Shown: positions 40,801-52,980, counted from the first letter of the stretch. The stretch is DNA of 64,000 nucleotides from Haliclona indistincta (GCA_964017065.1 OZ024788.1:5950087-6014086), one strand, 5' to 3'. Notes: generated by a model not told the origin, from the sequence alone. Program-made: numbers and translations.

Positions 40801-42030
40801 TTATGTAATACACCACATCTCTGGACTGATCTTGGACTGAATGCTGCCAACAGTCACTTCGAAGAAGAGAGTGTTTCCTTTCAGGTACAACGACCTTCTG
40901 TCAAGTGCTAGAAGCTCCGAAAATTGAATAAAGTTTTTGTCTCCAAAGATTGTTTCTCCGTTACTGCGTGGCTGTGTTCCATTCTCTGATGAAAGTTGTC
41001 TGATATAGTACTTTCCACTTTCCGAGTGGTTCAATATCGAGACAGTGAAGGTTCCTCTGAATGGCCACTCGAGATATTCAATGTACTTTCCAGTTGTCAC
41101 ACAGATGTAGCAGGAAACAAACTTGTTGTCTTCATCAGCACCATCGAATTCCACTCGTAGGCAAGCAGTGTATCCCATCATGGAGTTGGTGAAGAATTTA
41201 TTGCTCTGCCAAGTTTTTTTCTTGGTTCCTTTTCCATTTGAATACTTGGACACGTTTTCCATCTTCAGTATCACTGACGTTGGTGGTCCCATTGAAACGA
41301 TACGTCTCAGTTGAGCAATCTCTGAGCTCTGTTGAGCAATGGCTTGCACTGCTAGTTGCAGATGGTCACTCATGGCTTCTAAATTGTGTTGTGGTATGTC
41401 TTGTCTTCTTGGTTGTGCTGTGCATCCTACTGACTGATACTGGCAGGGAACTGACTCTAATCTACACTTGGCCTCATGGGCTGCCATATTAGAATGCCTA
41501 GTTCTTTTCGGGCACATTGAGCAAGAAATCAGGAGATTGGGACATGTATCCAAGTGACCAGGTCCAGTGATATGCTGATGCTCTCCAACCTCATGACAGT
41601 GTGAGCACTCGTAAGATCGTTTAGGACATTCTCTAGTAAGATGACGATCGAGATTGCGACGCTGCACCATTTCATTACATCCGTAGTAGGTACATTCTAT
41701 GTAATGGTACAGACAATCAGCAAGATGGTTGTCAAGATACTTGAGTTTTGCTTTCCATTTGCATCCTTGGGCATTATTGGAGCATTTCACTTCAAGGTCA
41801 TCAACTTCATTATCCATACGAGCATCTCTCACTGTGTTCTTCTCGGTAAAAGGTACTCTGCAAGATGGGCACGGCTTTTTCTTGTGGTTATCTACGCAAC
41901 TTTTACAGAAGACATTGCCACAACCAAATGTGTTGTGCTGATATGCATCACACACAACTTTGTTGCACAGTTGACAGACACATCTTGCTGGTGGGTTGGT
42001 AATAAATGAACATTCATATCCTCCAATACT
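40801..42030 (-). CDS. TL11: class A TRAF-like gene lacking its ATG exon
   Basis: Exon 2 (42030-40801) is open for 409 codons: SIGGYECSFITNPPARC, RING-type finger CQLC...CGNVFCKSC...CPSC, TRAF fingers, short coil, MATH, ending PEMWCIT. At the place of exon 1 the donor GTAACC is kept but follows TTG, because a deletion took the ATG and the following flank (compare TL13 at 45711-45850). The next in-frame ATG is after the RING (about codon 67). A cryptic or upstream exon could rescue it. TL17 is its near-identical duplicate. Confidence 0.8.
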   Translation of the reverse strand, partial: SIGGYECSFITNPPARCVCQLCNKVVCDAYQHNTFGCGNVFCKSCVDNHKKKPCPSCRVPFTEKNTVRDARMDNEVDDLEVKCSNNAQGCKWKAKLKYLDNHLADCLYHYIECTYYGCNEMVQRRNLDRHLTRECPKRSYECSHCHEVGEHQHITGPGHLDTCPNLLISCSMCPKRTRHSNMAAHEAKCRLESVPCQYQSVGCTAQPRRQDIPQHNLEAMSDHLQLAVQAIAQQSSEIAQLRRIVSMGPPTSVILKMENVSKYSNGKGTKKKTWQSNKFFTNSMMGYTACLRVEFDGADEDNKFVSCYICVTTGKYIEYLEWPFRGTFTVSILNHSESGKYYIRQLSSENGTQPRSNGETIFGDKNFIQFSELLALDRRSLYLKGNTLFFEVTVGSIQSKISPEMWCIT

Positions 42031-42227
42031 CTGTAATAGGCAGTATAGGTTAGCAATGTATTAGACATAGCGTCTTTATTTGGTTACCAACACCCTCTAG
42101 TTGACTTCCTCAATGAAAAAGCTACACATGACAATACATAGACTAACAGGAACTCAGTATTAATCGATTTTATCGGCTCTGACGAGGTGCTAGTTCACAC
42201 CGAAAACATGTGTTTAGGGTAATAGTG

Positions 42228-42384
42228 GTACCGTAGATTGCAAATCCGTTGTCTCAAGCTCACAACCATAGCACGCTACGCATGCGCATTTGACTGTACA
42301 AAGCCATTTACATTTGGTCAATGCGCATGCGTCTTGATGGAAAAGCTACGCAAATAGTTGACAACTGACTTGCAAATTACGGTA
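42228..42384. mobile_element. Small TACCGTA-ended MITE
   Basis: Imperfect inverted ends TACCGTAGATTGCAAATC and GCAAATTACGGTA, with inner palindromic GCATGCGCA motifs. A copy lies at about 54586-54743. It is followed by a GGTAACAATGGTAACTAT minisatellite at 42385-42451. Confidence 0.6.
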
Positions 42385-42652
42385 TAATAACATTGTTAAC
42401 AATGGTAACAATGGTAACTATGGTAACAATGGTAACCATGGTAACTATGGTATAAAATTGCCAGGTTTTAATGGAACATCAGATTGTTACACTGGTGGTA
42501 TCTTTGAAGAAAGCGTGGTGTATATAACAAAAAATATTGTACAACTGTACATAATACAATCACACATTGATGATTCTATGCTAAGTCTACTGGTGACAGT
42601 AATGTTTCAAAAAAGAACTCTGCTATTGCGAAACAGTTTTTGGCTGATCAAT

Positions 42653-43984
42653 CTAAGAGTTAACACTATCTACAGCTACTTTGAAGAAGAGGCTGTCTTC
42701 TTTTAGGTAAACCGATGGCTTGTCTTGCGCCAAAAGATCAGAGATTTGGATAAACTCTTTCTCTCCGATGATCAGCATGTTGTTTGATCGAGCTTTGATA
42801 TCAGATGGAAGTTGTTTGCTGTGATCTTTTCCGCTGTCCGAGTGGTTCAGTATTGAGACAGTGATGGTTCCTCTGAACAGTGGTTCCCGATGAGTGCCGG
42901 CTTCTCTTATGAAGATGATGTAACAGGAGGCAAATTTACGATCTTCGGTAGCACCAGCAAAATCAACTCGCAAGCTTGCAGTGTATCCCATCACAGAAAA
43001 ATTGCTGCTGTACCAGGATTTTTCTTTCGTTGTTACTGTGCTGACAAATTTTGAAACATTATTCATTTTTAGAGTCACTGTTGAAATTGTTCCTTTCGAG
43101 AGAAGGTTGTTCTTAATCGCTTGCTGCTCTTGTTTTAGCTTATCTATCTCTGCACGCTGCTGAGCAATTTGCTGACCAAGTTCTGTGCGTTGGTTAGCAA
43201 TGGCTTGCACTGCTAGCTGCAGATGGTCATTCATAGCTTTTAGATTGTGTTGTGATACGTCTTGTCTTCTTGGTCGTGCTGTGCATCCTACTGACTGATA
43301 CTGGCAGGGAACTGGCTCTAATTTACATGCAACCACATGGGTTTTTATTATTGCACGTTTCACCTCCTTTGAGCACCAAGTGCAAGATACTAGCACACCA
43401 GAGCAGATGCTCAAGTGACCATGCCCAGTGATCATCTGATATTCACCAATCAGACTGCAGTGCGGGCATGTGTGGGATCTCTTTGGGCAGTCTTTGGTTA
43501 GATGGGTTTCTAGAGACTGCCGCAACATCTTAACACCGCATTTCTTTGTACACGGCACAGTGTGGTATGGACAGGTGTCTATATGATTGGTGACATACTT
43601 CAGCTCTCCTAGCCATTTACAATTCTCCTTTTTGTTGGGACAACTCACCAACAAACCGCCAACTTCGTTGTCCATTCGAACATCTTTTACGGTGTTCGCA
43701 CTAATGTACACCATTTTACAGGACGGGCACGGATTGAGTTTGTTGTTTCGAATATGACCCTCTAAGCATGCTTTGCAGAAGATCTTGCCGCACTTTGAAG
43801 TCGTATGTTGGATTGCATCGTTCACTGGATAATTGCAGAACAAGCAGAGGCAGCTCAATGGCGGACTAGTGACAAAAGAGTGTCTACATCCACCACCACT
43901 CTAAAGACAAAATACAGTATACTGGATGTTAACAAGCTACTACATGAACAGAGTCACTTATTTACAGAGTACGAAGCTTACCAT
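42653..43984 (-). CDS. TL12: class B TRAF-like protein
   Basis: ATG in exon 1 (43982-43984); exon 2 is 43900-42653; 416 residues. RING-type finger near 20-62 (CLFC, CGKIFCKAC, CPSC), TRAF fingers to about 215, a coil near 226-265 rich in Q and E (RTELGQQIAQQRAEIDKLKQEQQ), MATH near 268-410 ending VAVDSVNS. The longer coil and a different terminus separate class B from class A. Near duplicate of TL18. Confidence 0.9.
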
Positions 43985-44284
43985 TTTTGAAACCCTGGTT
44001 GCTTTGTGACTATTGAATAGAAGCTGTCCTGGCTAGTGTAGAAAGCTGTTCCCAACGCAACTAGTAGTTGTAGCTAGCCTCGGTCCCTGCCAAATTAAGT
44101 TGTAGCTTATCCAAACTAGGCGTGGTTTAAATGTGTTATTCATTGGGTACTTCTTGTGTGTGTTGTATTGCTATTCATATCATAGTAGACCATTGATAAA
44201 CTATCAGTTCTGAAAGCAAAAATTTAATGATGATTTGTACAGTGTATGCCAAACGAAACTACAGTTTTAACTATGTTATGCAAA

Positions 44285-44425
44285 TTATCTCGGGCTGATT
44301 CTTGAGCTAATGCTGTCTACAGTCACTCTAAAGAAAAGACAGTTGTTTTCCAGAAAGGTGGGTTGTTTGTCTGATAGCAGTGTTGAAAACCCTACGAAAT
44401 CATTCTTCCCTAAGATAATTAGTGT
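44285..44425 (-). pseudogene. psiC2: short class C MATH fragment
   Basis: Keeps only the last about 40 codons of class C (ILGKNDFVGFSTLL to SISSRISP). It is cut at CCTAAGATAATT and joined directly to the 3' flank of TL13, a junction different from that of psiC1. Confidence 0.8.
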
Positions 44426-44432
44426 GAGGCAG

Positions 44433-45719
44433 TTATGTAATACACCACATCTCTGGACTGATCTTGGACTGAATGCTGCCAACAGTCACTTCGAAAAAGA
44501 GCGTGTTTCCTTTCAGGTACAACGACATTCTGTCAAGTGCTATAAGCTCCGAAAATTGAATAAAGCTTTTGTCTCCAAAGATTGTTTCTCCATTACTGCT
44601 TGGCTGTGTTCCGTTCTCTGATGAAATTTGTCTGGTATAGTCTTTTCCACTTTCCGAGTGGTTCAGTATCGAGACAGTGAAGGTTCCTCTGAACGGCGAC
44701 TCAAGATACTCAATGTACTTTCCAGTTGTCACACAGATGTAGCAGGAGACAAACTTGTTGTCTTCATCAGTGCCATTGAATTCCACTCGTAGGCAAGCAG
44801 TGTATCCCATCATGGAGTTGGTGAAGAATTTATTGCTCTGCCAAGTTTTTTTCTTGGTTCCTTTTCCATTTGAATACTTGGACACGTTTTCCATCTTCAG
44901 TATCACTGACGTTGGTGGTCCCATTGAAACGATACGTCTCAGTTGAGCAATCTCTGAGCTCTGTTGAGCAATGGCTTGCACTGCTAGTTGCAGATGGTCA
45001 CTCATGGCTTCTAAATTGTGTTGTGGTATGTCTTGTCTTCTTGGTTGTGCTGTGCATCCTACTGACTGATACTGGCAGGGAACTGGCTCTACTCTACACT
45101 TGGCCTCATGGGCTGCCATATTACAACGTCTAGCTCTCTTTGGGCACATTGAGCAAGAAATCAACAGATTGGGACATGTATCCAAGTGACCAGGTCCAGT
45201 CATATGCTGATGCTCTCCAACCTCTTTACAATGCGAACACTCGTAAGATCGTTTAGGACATTCTTTGGTGAGATGGCGATCGAGATAGCGACGCTGCACC
45301 ATTTCATTACATCCGTAAGTGCAGTCTATGTAATGGTACAGACAATCAGCGAGATGGTTGTCAAGATACTTGAGTTTTGCTTTCCATTTGCATCCTTGGG
45401 CACTATTAACGCATTTCACATCAAAACCACCTACTTCATTATCCATACGAGCATCTCTCACTGTGTTCCTCTCGGTAAAAGGTACTCTACAAGATGGGCA
45501 CGGCTTTTTATTGTGGTTGTCTACGCAACTTTTACAGAAGACATTGCCACAACCAAATGTGTTGTGTTGATGTGCATCACACACAACTTTGTTGCACAGT
45601 TGACAGACACATCTTGCTGGTGGACTGGTAATAAATGAACATTCATATCCTCCAATACTCTGTAATAGGCAGTTTAGGTTAGCAATGTATTAGACATAGC
45701 GTCTTTATTGGGTTACCAT
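44433..45719 (-). CDS. TL13: class A TRAF-like protein (reference copy)
   Basis: ATG in exon 1 (45717-45719, donor GTAACC); exon 2 is 45659-44433; 409 residues. RING-type finger 20-58: C20, C23, C38, C43, C46, C55, C58; His33 precedes C38 and Asn40 replaces the TRAF CGH His. TRAF fingers about 84-213, coil 222-245, MATH about 251-400 with MMGYTACLRVEFNG and TFTVSILNHSESG. Undamaged. Confidence 0.92.
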
Positions 45720-46600
45720 TGTTATCCTGACTTATCCAGTTATCAGGAGTCCACAAGAACCCGGCAATTGCCTCACGAACTAGTCAACAGATAGCTATTC
45801 AGTGCTATTACCAAATATGGTAGTATGTAGCAGAACAAAAGTCAACACCCCCTACTTGACTGTCAATGAACTTCCTCAATGAAAGAGCTATACATGACAA
45901 TACATAGACTAACAGGAACTCAGTATTATTTGATTTTTATCAGCTCTGAGGAGGTGCTAGTTCGCAGGAAAACATGTGTTTAGGGTAATAATGGTATATA
46001 ACAATGGTATAACTTTGTATATAACAATGGTAGCTATGGTATAACATTGGTAACAATGGTAATAGTTAATGTATGGCTCTGCGTGTAACATTTGATTTGT
46101 ATGCACGAGCTTGTGGTCTATTTTTACAACGTGACCGGAAGCGAGTGCGGACAAATCCAATGTTACACGAGGAGTCATACATTAATTGTTTTGTTATTAC
46201 TTGTTCGAAGTCCCACTAGCGTGAGCGTGCTCGTTGTGTATATAACGTGTGCACTACAGAGCTCTTCACCTTCTGGTGTGGGCTGCTGTCATGCGCTGCT
46301 GTCATGCGCCTCACCATGGTTGCCGCCTGACCCGCCCAGGAGCGGTACAATGCAGTTGTACCATACATTTGCACAATTCGTTTGTTACACCCATGGGCGG
46401 TCACTTTGCCAGGTTTTAATGGAACATCCGATTGTTCCACTGGTGGTGTCTTTGAAGAAAGCATGGAGTACAATATAACAAAAAATATTGTACAACTGTA
46501 CATAATACAACCACACATTGATGATTCTATGCTAAGTCTATTGGTGACAGTTTTGTTTCAAAAAGGAACTCAAGTTCTATGCTATTGCGAAACAGTTTTT
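45720..46600. other. Spacer with minisatellite and a recurring 200-bp module
   Basis: Contains a TAACAATGGTA-type minisatellite at about 45985-46062, then a module (about 46125-46290, ACGTGACCGGAAGCGAGTGC ... GTGTATATAACGTGTGCACT) that recurs at 49695-49850 and 58415-58580. Its TATATAA could be a promoter. I see no gene. Confidence 0.5.
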
Positions 46601-46611
46601 GGCTGATCAAT

Positions 46612-47947
46612 CTAAGAGTTAACACTGTCTACGGCTACTTTGAAGAATAGGCTGTCTTCTTTTAGGTAAACCGATGGCTTGTCTTGCGCCAAAAGATCAG
46701 AGATTTGGATAAACTCTTTCTCTCCGATGATCAGTTTTTTGTTCGATCGAGCTTTGATATCAGATGGAAGTTGTTTGCTGTGATCTTTTCCGCTGCCCGA
46801 GTGGTTCAGTATTGAGACAGTGATGGTTCCCCTGAACAGTGGCTCCCGATGAGTGTCGTCTTCTCGTATGAAGATGATGTAACAGGAGGCAAATTTACTA
46901 TCTTTGGTAGCACCGGCAAAATCAACTCGCATGCGTGCAGTGTATCCCATCACGGAGAAATTGCTGCTGTACCAGGACTTTTCTTTTGTTGTTACTGTGC
47001 TGAGAAATTTTGAAACATTATCCATTTTTAGAGTCACTGTTGAAATTGTTCCTTTCAAGAGAAGGTTGTTCTTAATCTCTTGTTGCTCTTGTTTTAGCTT
47101 ATCTATCTCTGCACGCTGCTGAGCAATTTGCTGACCAAATTCTGTGCGTTGGTTAGCAATGGCTTGCACTGCTAGCTGCAGATGGTCACTCATGGCTTTT
47201 AAATTGTGTTGTGGTATGTCTTGTCTTCTTGGTTGTGCTGTGCATCCTACTGACTGATACTGGCAGGGAACTGGCTCTAATTTACATGCAGCCACATGGG
47301 ATTTTATCATTGCACGTTTCACCTCCTTTGAGCACAAAGTGCAATATACTAGCACACCAGAACAGGTGCTCAAGTGACCACACCCAGTGATCATCTGATA
47401 TCCACCAATCAGATTGCAGTGCGGGCATGTGTGGGATCTCTTTGGGCAGTCTTTGGTTAGATGGCTTGCTAGAGACTGCCGCAGCATCTTAGCACCGCAT
47501 TTATTTGTACACGGCACAGTGTGATATGGACAGGTGTCTATATGATTGGTGACATACTTCAGCTCTCCTAGCCATTTACAATTCTCGTTTTTATTGGGAC
47601 AATTCACCAGCAAACCACCAACTTCGTTGTCCATTCGAACATCTTTTACGGTGTTCGCACCAACGTACACCATTTTACAGGACGGGCACGGATTGAGTTT
47701 GTTGTTTCGAATATGACCCTCTAAGCATGTTTTGCAGAAGGTCTTGCCGCACTTTGAAGTCGTATGTTGGAATGCATTGTTCACTGGATAATTGCAGAAC
47801 AAGCAGAGGCAGCTCAATGGTGGACTAGTGACAAAAGAGTGTCTATATCCACCACCACTCTGCAGACAAATACAGTATACTGTTAGCAAGCTACTAAATG
47901 TATTGGCCTCTAGCTAGCAATTATTTACAGAGTACAAAGCTTACCAT
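46612..47947 (-). CDS. TL14: class B TRAF-like protein
   Basis: ATG in exon 1 (47945-47947); exon 2 is 47859-46612; 416 residues, begins SGGGYRHSFVTSPPLSC. RING-type finger with CGKTFCKTC, fingers, long Q/E coil (RTEFGQQIAQQRAEIDKLKQ), MATH. One finger shows CTLC with the preceding Ser replaced by Tyr (VYCTLC); cysteines are all kept. Duplicate of TL20. Confidence 0.9.
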
Positions 47948-47990
47948 TTTTTAAACCCTGGGTTGCTTTGTGACGGAAGCTGTCCTGGCT

Positions 47991-48079
47991 AGAATCCCAC
48001 TATTCACTAATCTGGCATGCCAAACCCAACCCAAGGGAAGGGACACACCCTCTGGCTTTGTGGTGCATAGTGGGATTCT
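47991..48079. mobile_element. 89-bp MITE upstream of TL14
   Basis: AGAATCCCACTAT and ATAGTGGGATTCT are perfect inverted ends. The TL12 flank lacks it (CTGGCTAGTGTAGAAAG at about 44028). Also present at about 60302-60390 upstream of TL20. Confidence 0.75.
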
Positions 48080-48289
48080 TTGTAGAAAGCTGTTCCCAGC
48101 ATAGTATTGTAGCTTATCCAAACTAGGCGTGGTTTAATGTGTTATTCAGTGGGTACTTCTTGTGTTGTTACACTCCTATTCATGGTGACACTAGACTATT
48201 CATAAACAATTCATTCTAAACAGAAAATGATGATTTCTATGCCAAACAAGCTACAGTTTAACTATGTTATGCAAATTATCTCGGGCTGT

Positions 48290-48412
48290 TTCTTGAGCTA
48301 ATGCTGTCTACAGTCACTCTAAAGAAAAAGACAGTTGTTTTCCAGAAAGGTGGGTTGTTCGTCTGAGAGCAGTGTTGAAAACCCTACAAAGTCATTCTTC
48401 CCTAAGATAATT
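48290..48412 (-). pseudogene. psiC3: short class C MATH fragment
   Basis: Same short type as psiC2, ending at CCTAAGATAATTAGTGTGAGACAG. One extra A in the AAAGAAAAAG run shifts the frame. Confidence 0.75.
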
Positions 48413-48424
48413 AGTGTGAGACAG

Positions 48425-49654
48425 TTATGTAATACACCACATCTCTGGACTGATCTTGGACTGAATGCTGCCAACAGTCACTTCGAAAAAGAGAGTGTTT
48501 CCTTTCAGGTACAACGACATTCTGTCATGTGCTAGAAGCTCCGAAAATTGAATAAAGCTTTTGTCTCCAAAGATTGTTTCTCCATTACTGCTTGGCTGTG
48601 TTCCGTTCTCTGATGAAAGTTGTCTGGTGTAGTCTTTTCCACTTTCCGAGTGGTTCAGTATCGAGACAGTGAAGGCTCCTCTGAACGGCGACTCAAGATA
48701 TTCAATGTACTTTCCAGTTGTCACACAGATGTAGCAGGAGACAAACTTGCTATCATCATCAGCACCATTGAATTCCACTCGTAGGCAAGCAGTGTATCCC
48801 ATCATGGAGTTGGTGAAGAATTTATTGCTCTGCCATGTTTTTTTCTTGGTTCCTTTTCCATTTGAATACTTGGACACGTTTTCCATCTTCAGTGTCACTG
48901 ACGTTGGTGGTCCCATTGAAACGATACGTCTCAGTTGAGCAATCTCTGAGCTCTGTTGAGCAATGGCTTGCACTGCTAGTTGCAGATGGTCACTCATGGC
49001 TTCTAAATTGTGTTGTGGTATGTCTTGTATTCTTGGTTGTGCTGTGCATCCTACTGACTGATACTGGCAGGGAACTGACTCTACTCTACACTTGGCCTCA
49101 TGGGCTGCCATATTACAACGTCTAGTTCTCTTTGGGCACATTGAGCAAGAAACCAGCAGATTAGGACATGTATCCAAGTGACCAGGTCCAGTGATATGCT
49201 GATGCTCTCCTACCTCATGACAGTGTGAGCACTCGTAGGATCGTTTAGGACATTCTCTAGTAAGATGACGATCAAGATAGCGACGCTGTACCATTTCATT
49301 ACATCCGTAGTAGGTGCATTCTATGTAATGGTACAGACAATCAGCGAGATGGTTGTCAAGGTACTTGAGTTTTGCTTTCCATTTGCATCCTTGGGCATTA
49401 TTGGAGCATTTCACTTCAAGTTCATCAACTTCATTATCCATACGAGCATCTCTCACTGTGTTCCTCTCGGTAAAAGGTACTCTGCAAGATGGGCACGGCT
49501 TTTTCTTGTGGTTATCTACGCAACTTTTACAGAAGACATTGGCACAACCAAATGTGTTGTGCTGATATGCATCACACACAACTTTTTTGCACAGCTTACA
49601 GAGACATCTTGCTGGTGGATTGGTAATAAAGGTGTATGTATATCCGCCAATACT
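48425..49654 (-). CDS. TL15: class A TRAF-like gene lacking its ATG exon
   Basis: Exon 2 (49654-48425) is open for 409 codons (SIGGYTYTFITNPPARC...PEMWCIT) with RING-type finger (CKLC, CANVFCKSC, CPSC), TRAF fingers, coil and MATH. The RING has Ala for Gly in CANVF. Past the intron start the flank jumps from GCGTCTTTA to CAACGAGACCGG, so the ATG exon seen in TL13 and TL21 is deleted. No substitute ATG is evident nearby. Confidence 0.8.
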   Translation of the reverse strand, partial: SIGGYTYTFITNPPARCLCKLCKKVVCDAYQHNTFGCANVFCKSCVDNHKKKPCPSCRVPFTERNTVRDARMDNEVDELEVKCSNNAQGCKWKAKLKYLDNHLADCLYHYIECTYYGCNEMVQRRYLDRHLTRECPKRSYECSHCHEVGEHQHITGPGHLDTCPNLLVSCSMCPKRTRRCNMAAHEAKCRVESVPCQYQSVGCTAQPRIQDIPQHNLEAMSDHLQLAVQAIAQQSSEIAQLRRIVSMGPPTSVTLKMENVSKYSNGKGTKKKTWQSNKFFTNSMMGYTACLRVEFNGADDDSKFVSCYICVTTGKYIEYLESPFRGAFTVSILNHSESGKDYTRQLSSENGTQPSSNGETIFGDKSFIQFSELLAHDRMSLYLKGNTLFFEVTVGSIQSKISPEMWCIT

Positions 49655-49879
49655 CTGTAATAAGCAGTATAGGTTAGCACTGTATTAGCATAGCGTCTTT
49701 ACAACGAGACCGGAAGCGAGTGCGGACAAATCCAATGTTACACGAGGAGTCATACATTAATTGTTTAGTATTACTTGTTCGAAGTCCCACTAGCGTGAGC
49801 GTGCTCGTTGTGTATTTAAAGTGTGCACTACAGAGCTCTTCACCTTCCGGTAGGGCTGCTGTCATGCGCCTCACCTTAA

Positions 49880-50591
49880 GGTGACGGTTACCAGTTTGAG
49901 CTAATTAATATTCACAGAATATAACTGTCTGTAGCAGCAAAAGGAAGCATGCGATAACGTTGTGCATACCATCATTCGATGCACCAAAGTCAGCTGTTCT
50001 CCAAAAGTAAAATAAGCAAGCAGCAGATCGAATGCGCCGTCTGGTAGCTAGCAAAACGTATGCGACTAAAACGCATTTCCTTGTGCCAAAATTCTCTCAA
50101 ACGGCTCGATAGCAGGCAGCGAAAGTAGTATCTAGTAGTGCTCCAGGAGCTTCTCGAGGGACGTACGGAGTGATATTTGTTAGAAAAGTATCCGTTTACT
50201 AGTTATGCAGTGAAATGTCCAAACTCGCCGTGATTTTATGGCGTCTTCGCGGACATTTCACTGCATAACTAGTGAACGGATACTTTTCTAACAAATATCA
50301 CTCCGTACGCCCCTCGAGGAGCTCCTGGAGCACTACTAGATACTACTTTCGCTTGCTGCTATCGAGCCGTTTGAGAGAATTTTGGCTCAAGGAAATGCGT
50401 TTTTAGTCGCATTCGTTTGCTCGCTACCAGACGTCGTGTTCGATCTGCTACTTGCTTATTTTACTTTTGGAGAACAGCTGACTTTGGCGCATCGAATGAT
50501 GGTATGCACAACGTTATAGCATGCTTCCTTTTGCTGCTACAGACGGTTATATTCTGTGAATATTAATTAGCTCAAACTGGTAACCGTCACC
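49880..50591. mobile_element. 712-bp near-perfect palindrome (fold-back element)
   Basis: Two arms of about 341 bp (49880-50220 and 50251-50591), highly similar as reverse complements, around a 30-bp loop. Ends GGTGACGGTTACC/GGTAACCGTCACC. Flanks TTAA on the left and TCAA on the right; the empty site CACCTTAATAGTTGG is seen at about 58587. No frame of note. An RNA through it would form a long duplex. Confidence 0.85.
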
Positions 50592-50749
50592 TCAATAGTT
50601 GGCAATGCAGTTGTACCATACATTTGCATTTTGAATTCGTCGTGTAACAATTCGTTTGTTACACTCATAGGCGATCACTTTGCCAGGTTTTAATGGAACA
50701 TCCGATTGTTCCACTGGTGAAGAAAGCATGGAGTATATAACAAAAATTA

Positions 50750-50936
50750 TACCATACTAAGACTATTCTGACTAATCAGATTGCGCTATTTGAGGGATAT
50801 AACGGGTCATATTTCCCTCCGCGTCACGTGCCCAACATCAGAACAGCCTTTAGCATGGTACAAGTAAGTTATATCACATGTTGGCGGGACGTACAACCCG
50901 TTATATCCCGCTGACGCGGGATATACCCTACACATA
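50750..50936. mobile_element. Inserted palindromic element with GGGATATAACGGGT arms
   Basis: Absent from the corresponding TL20 flank (TATAACAAAAAATATTGTAC at about 58785). GGGATATAACGGGT (about 50793) and ACCCGTTATATCCC (about 50898) are inverted, followed by a smaller palindrome CCCGCTGACGCGGG. Confidence 0.6.
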
Positions 50937-51060
50937 TTGCACAACTGTACATAATACAACCACACATTGATGATTCTATGCTAAGTCTATTGGTGACAGT
51001 TTTGTTTCAAAAAAGAACTCAAGTTCTATGCTATTGCGAAACAGTTTTTGGCTGATCGAT

Positions 51061-52405
51061 CTAAGAGTTAACACTGTCTACAGCTACTTTGAAGAAGAGG
51101 CTGTCTTCTTTTTGGTAAACCGATGGCTTGTCTTGCGGCAAAAGATCAGAGATTTGGATAAACTCTTTCTCTCCAATGATCAGTATCTTGTTCGATCGAG
51201 CTTTGATATCAGATGGAAGTTGTTTGCTGTGATCTTTTCCGCTGTCCGAGTGGTTCAGTATTGAGACAGTGATGGTTTCTCTGGACAGTGGTGGTTCCAG
51301 ATGAGTGTCGTCTTCTCCTATGAAGATGATGTAACAGGAGGCAAATTTACTATCTTTGGTAGCACCGGCAAAATCAACTCGCATGCGTGCAGTGTATCCC
51401 ATCACGGAGAAATTGCTGCTGTACCAGGACTTTTCTTTTGTTGTTACTGTGCTGAGAAATTTTGAAACATTCTTCATTGTTAGAGTCACTGTTGTAATTT
51501 TTTCTTTCAAGAGAAGGTTGTTCTTAATCTCTTGCTGCTCTTGTTTTAGCTTATCTATCTCTGCACACTGCTGAGCAATTTGCTGACCAAATTCTGTGCG
51601 TTGGTTAGCAATGGCTTGCACTGCTAGCTGCAGATGGTCACCCATGGCTTTTAAATTGTGTTGTGATATGTCTTGTCTTCTTGGTTGTGCTGTGCATCCT
51701 ACTGACTGATACTGGCAGGGAACTGGCTCTAATCTACATGCAACCACATGGGTTTTTATCATTGCACGTTTCACCTCCTTTGAGCACAAAGTGCAAGATA
51801 CTAGCACACCAGAACAGGTGCTCAAGTGACCACGCCCAGTGATCATCTGATATTCACCAATCAGACTGCAGTGTGGGCATGTGTGGGATCTCTTTGGGCA
51901 GTCATTGGTTAGATGGCTTTCTAGAGACTGCCGCAGCATCTTAGCACCGCATTTCTTTGTACACGGCACAGTGTGGTATGGACAGGTGTCTAGATGATTG
52001 GTGACATACTTCAGCTCTCCCAGCCATTTGCAGTTTTTGTTTTTGTTGGGACAACTCACCAGCAAACCACCAACTTCGTTGTCCATTCGAACATCTTTTA
52101 CGGTGTTCACACCAACGTACACCATTTTACAGGACGGGCACGGATTGAGGTTGTTGTTTCGAATATGACCCTCTAAGCATGTTTTGCAGAAGGTCTTGCC
52201 GCACTTTGAAGTCGTATGTTGGAATGCATCGTTCACTGGATAATTGCAGAACAAGCAGAGGCAGCTCAATGGCGGACTAGTGACAAAAGAGTGTCTATAT
52301 CTACCACCACTCTGCAGACAAAATACAGTATACTGTTAGCAAGCTACTACATGTATTGGCCTCTAGCTGGAGAGTCAATTATTTACAGAGTACAAAGCTT
52401 ACCAT
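51061..52405 (-). CDS. TL16: class B TRAF-like protein
   Basis: ATG in exon 1 (52403-52405); exon 2 is 52311-51061; 417 residues, begins SGGRYRHSF as TL10 does. Its 5' half and flank are near-identical to TL10, but the coil codon that is TAA in TL10 is intact here (KLKQEQQEIKNNLL). RING-type finger, fingers and MATH complete; the last MATH strand reads VYQKEDSLFF, Gln for the usual Leu. Confidence 0.9.
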
Positions 52406-52682
52406 TTTTGGGTTGCTTTGGAATATGGAATAGAAGCTGTCCTGGCTATTGTAGAAAGCTGTTTCCAACGGAAATAGTAGTTGTAGCTTATCCAAACTAG
52501 GCGTGGTTTAATGTGTTATTCATTGGGTACTTCTTTTGTGTTACACTCCAATTCATGGCTATTCATAAACAATCCGTGCTGAACATAAAAACAATCCTTG
52601 CTGAACATAAAAACAATCTGTGCTGAACATAAAAACATGATTTCTATGCCAAACAAGTTACAGACAAGAATTCTATGCCAAA

Positions 52683-52980
52683 CTATGTTATGCAAGCTAT
52701 CTTGGGGCTGATTCTTGAGCTAATGCTGTCTACAGTCACTCTAAAGAAAAGACAGTTGTTTTTCAGAAAGGTGGGTTGTACATCTGACAGCAGTGTTGAA
52801 AACCCTACGAAGTCATTCTTCCCTAAGATAATTTCTATTTCCTTGCCTAGCAGTGTTGTTCCACTCTTGTAGTCTTTTCTACTTTCCGAGTGGTTCAGTA
52901 TAGAGACAGTGATAGTTCCTCTGAATGGCCATTCAAGATGAGGACACTCTTCTTTCATCACACAGATGTAACAGGAAACA
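52683..52980 (-). pseudogene. psiC4: class C MATH fragment
   Basis: Same 92-codon fragment and same junction as psiC1, 12,368 bp away. Confidence 0.85.

Noticed and set aside
46180..46210. tRNA-like B box (TGTTCGAAGTCCC)
   Set aside because: No A box at the right distance and no cloverleaf; could be a SINE fragment but I cannot support it.
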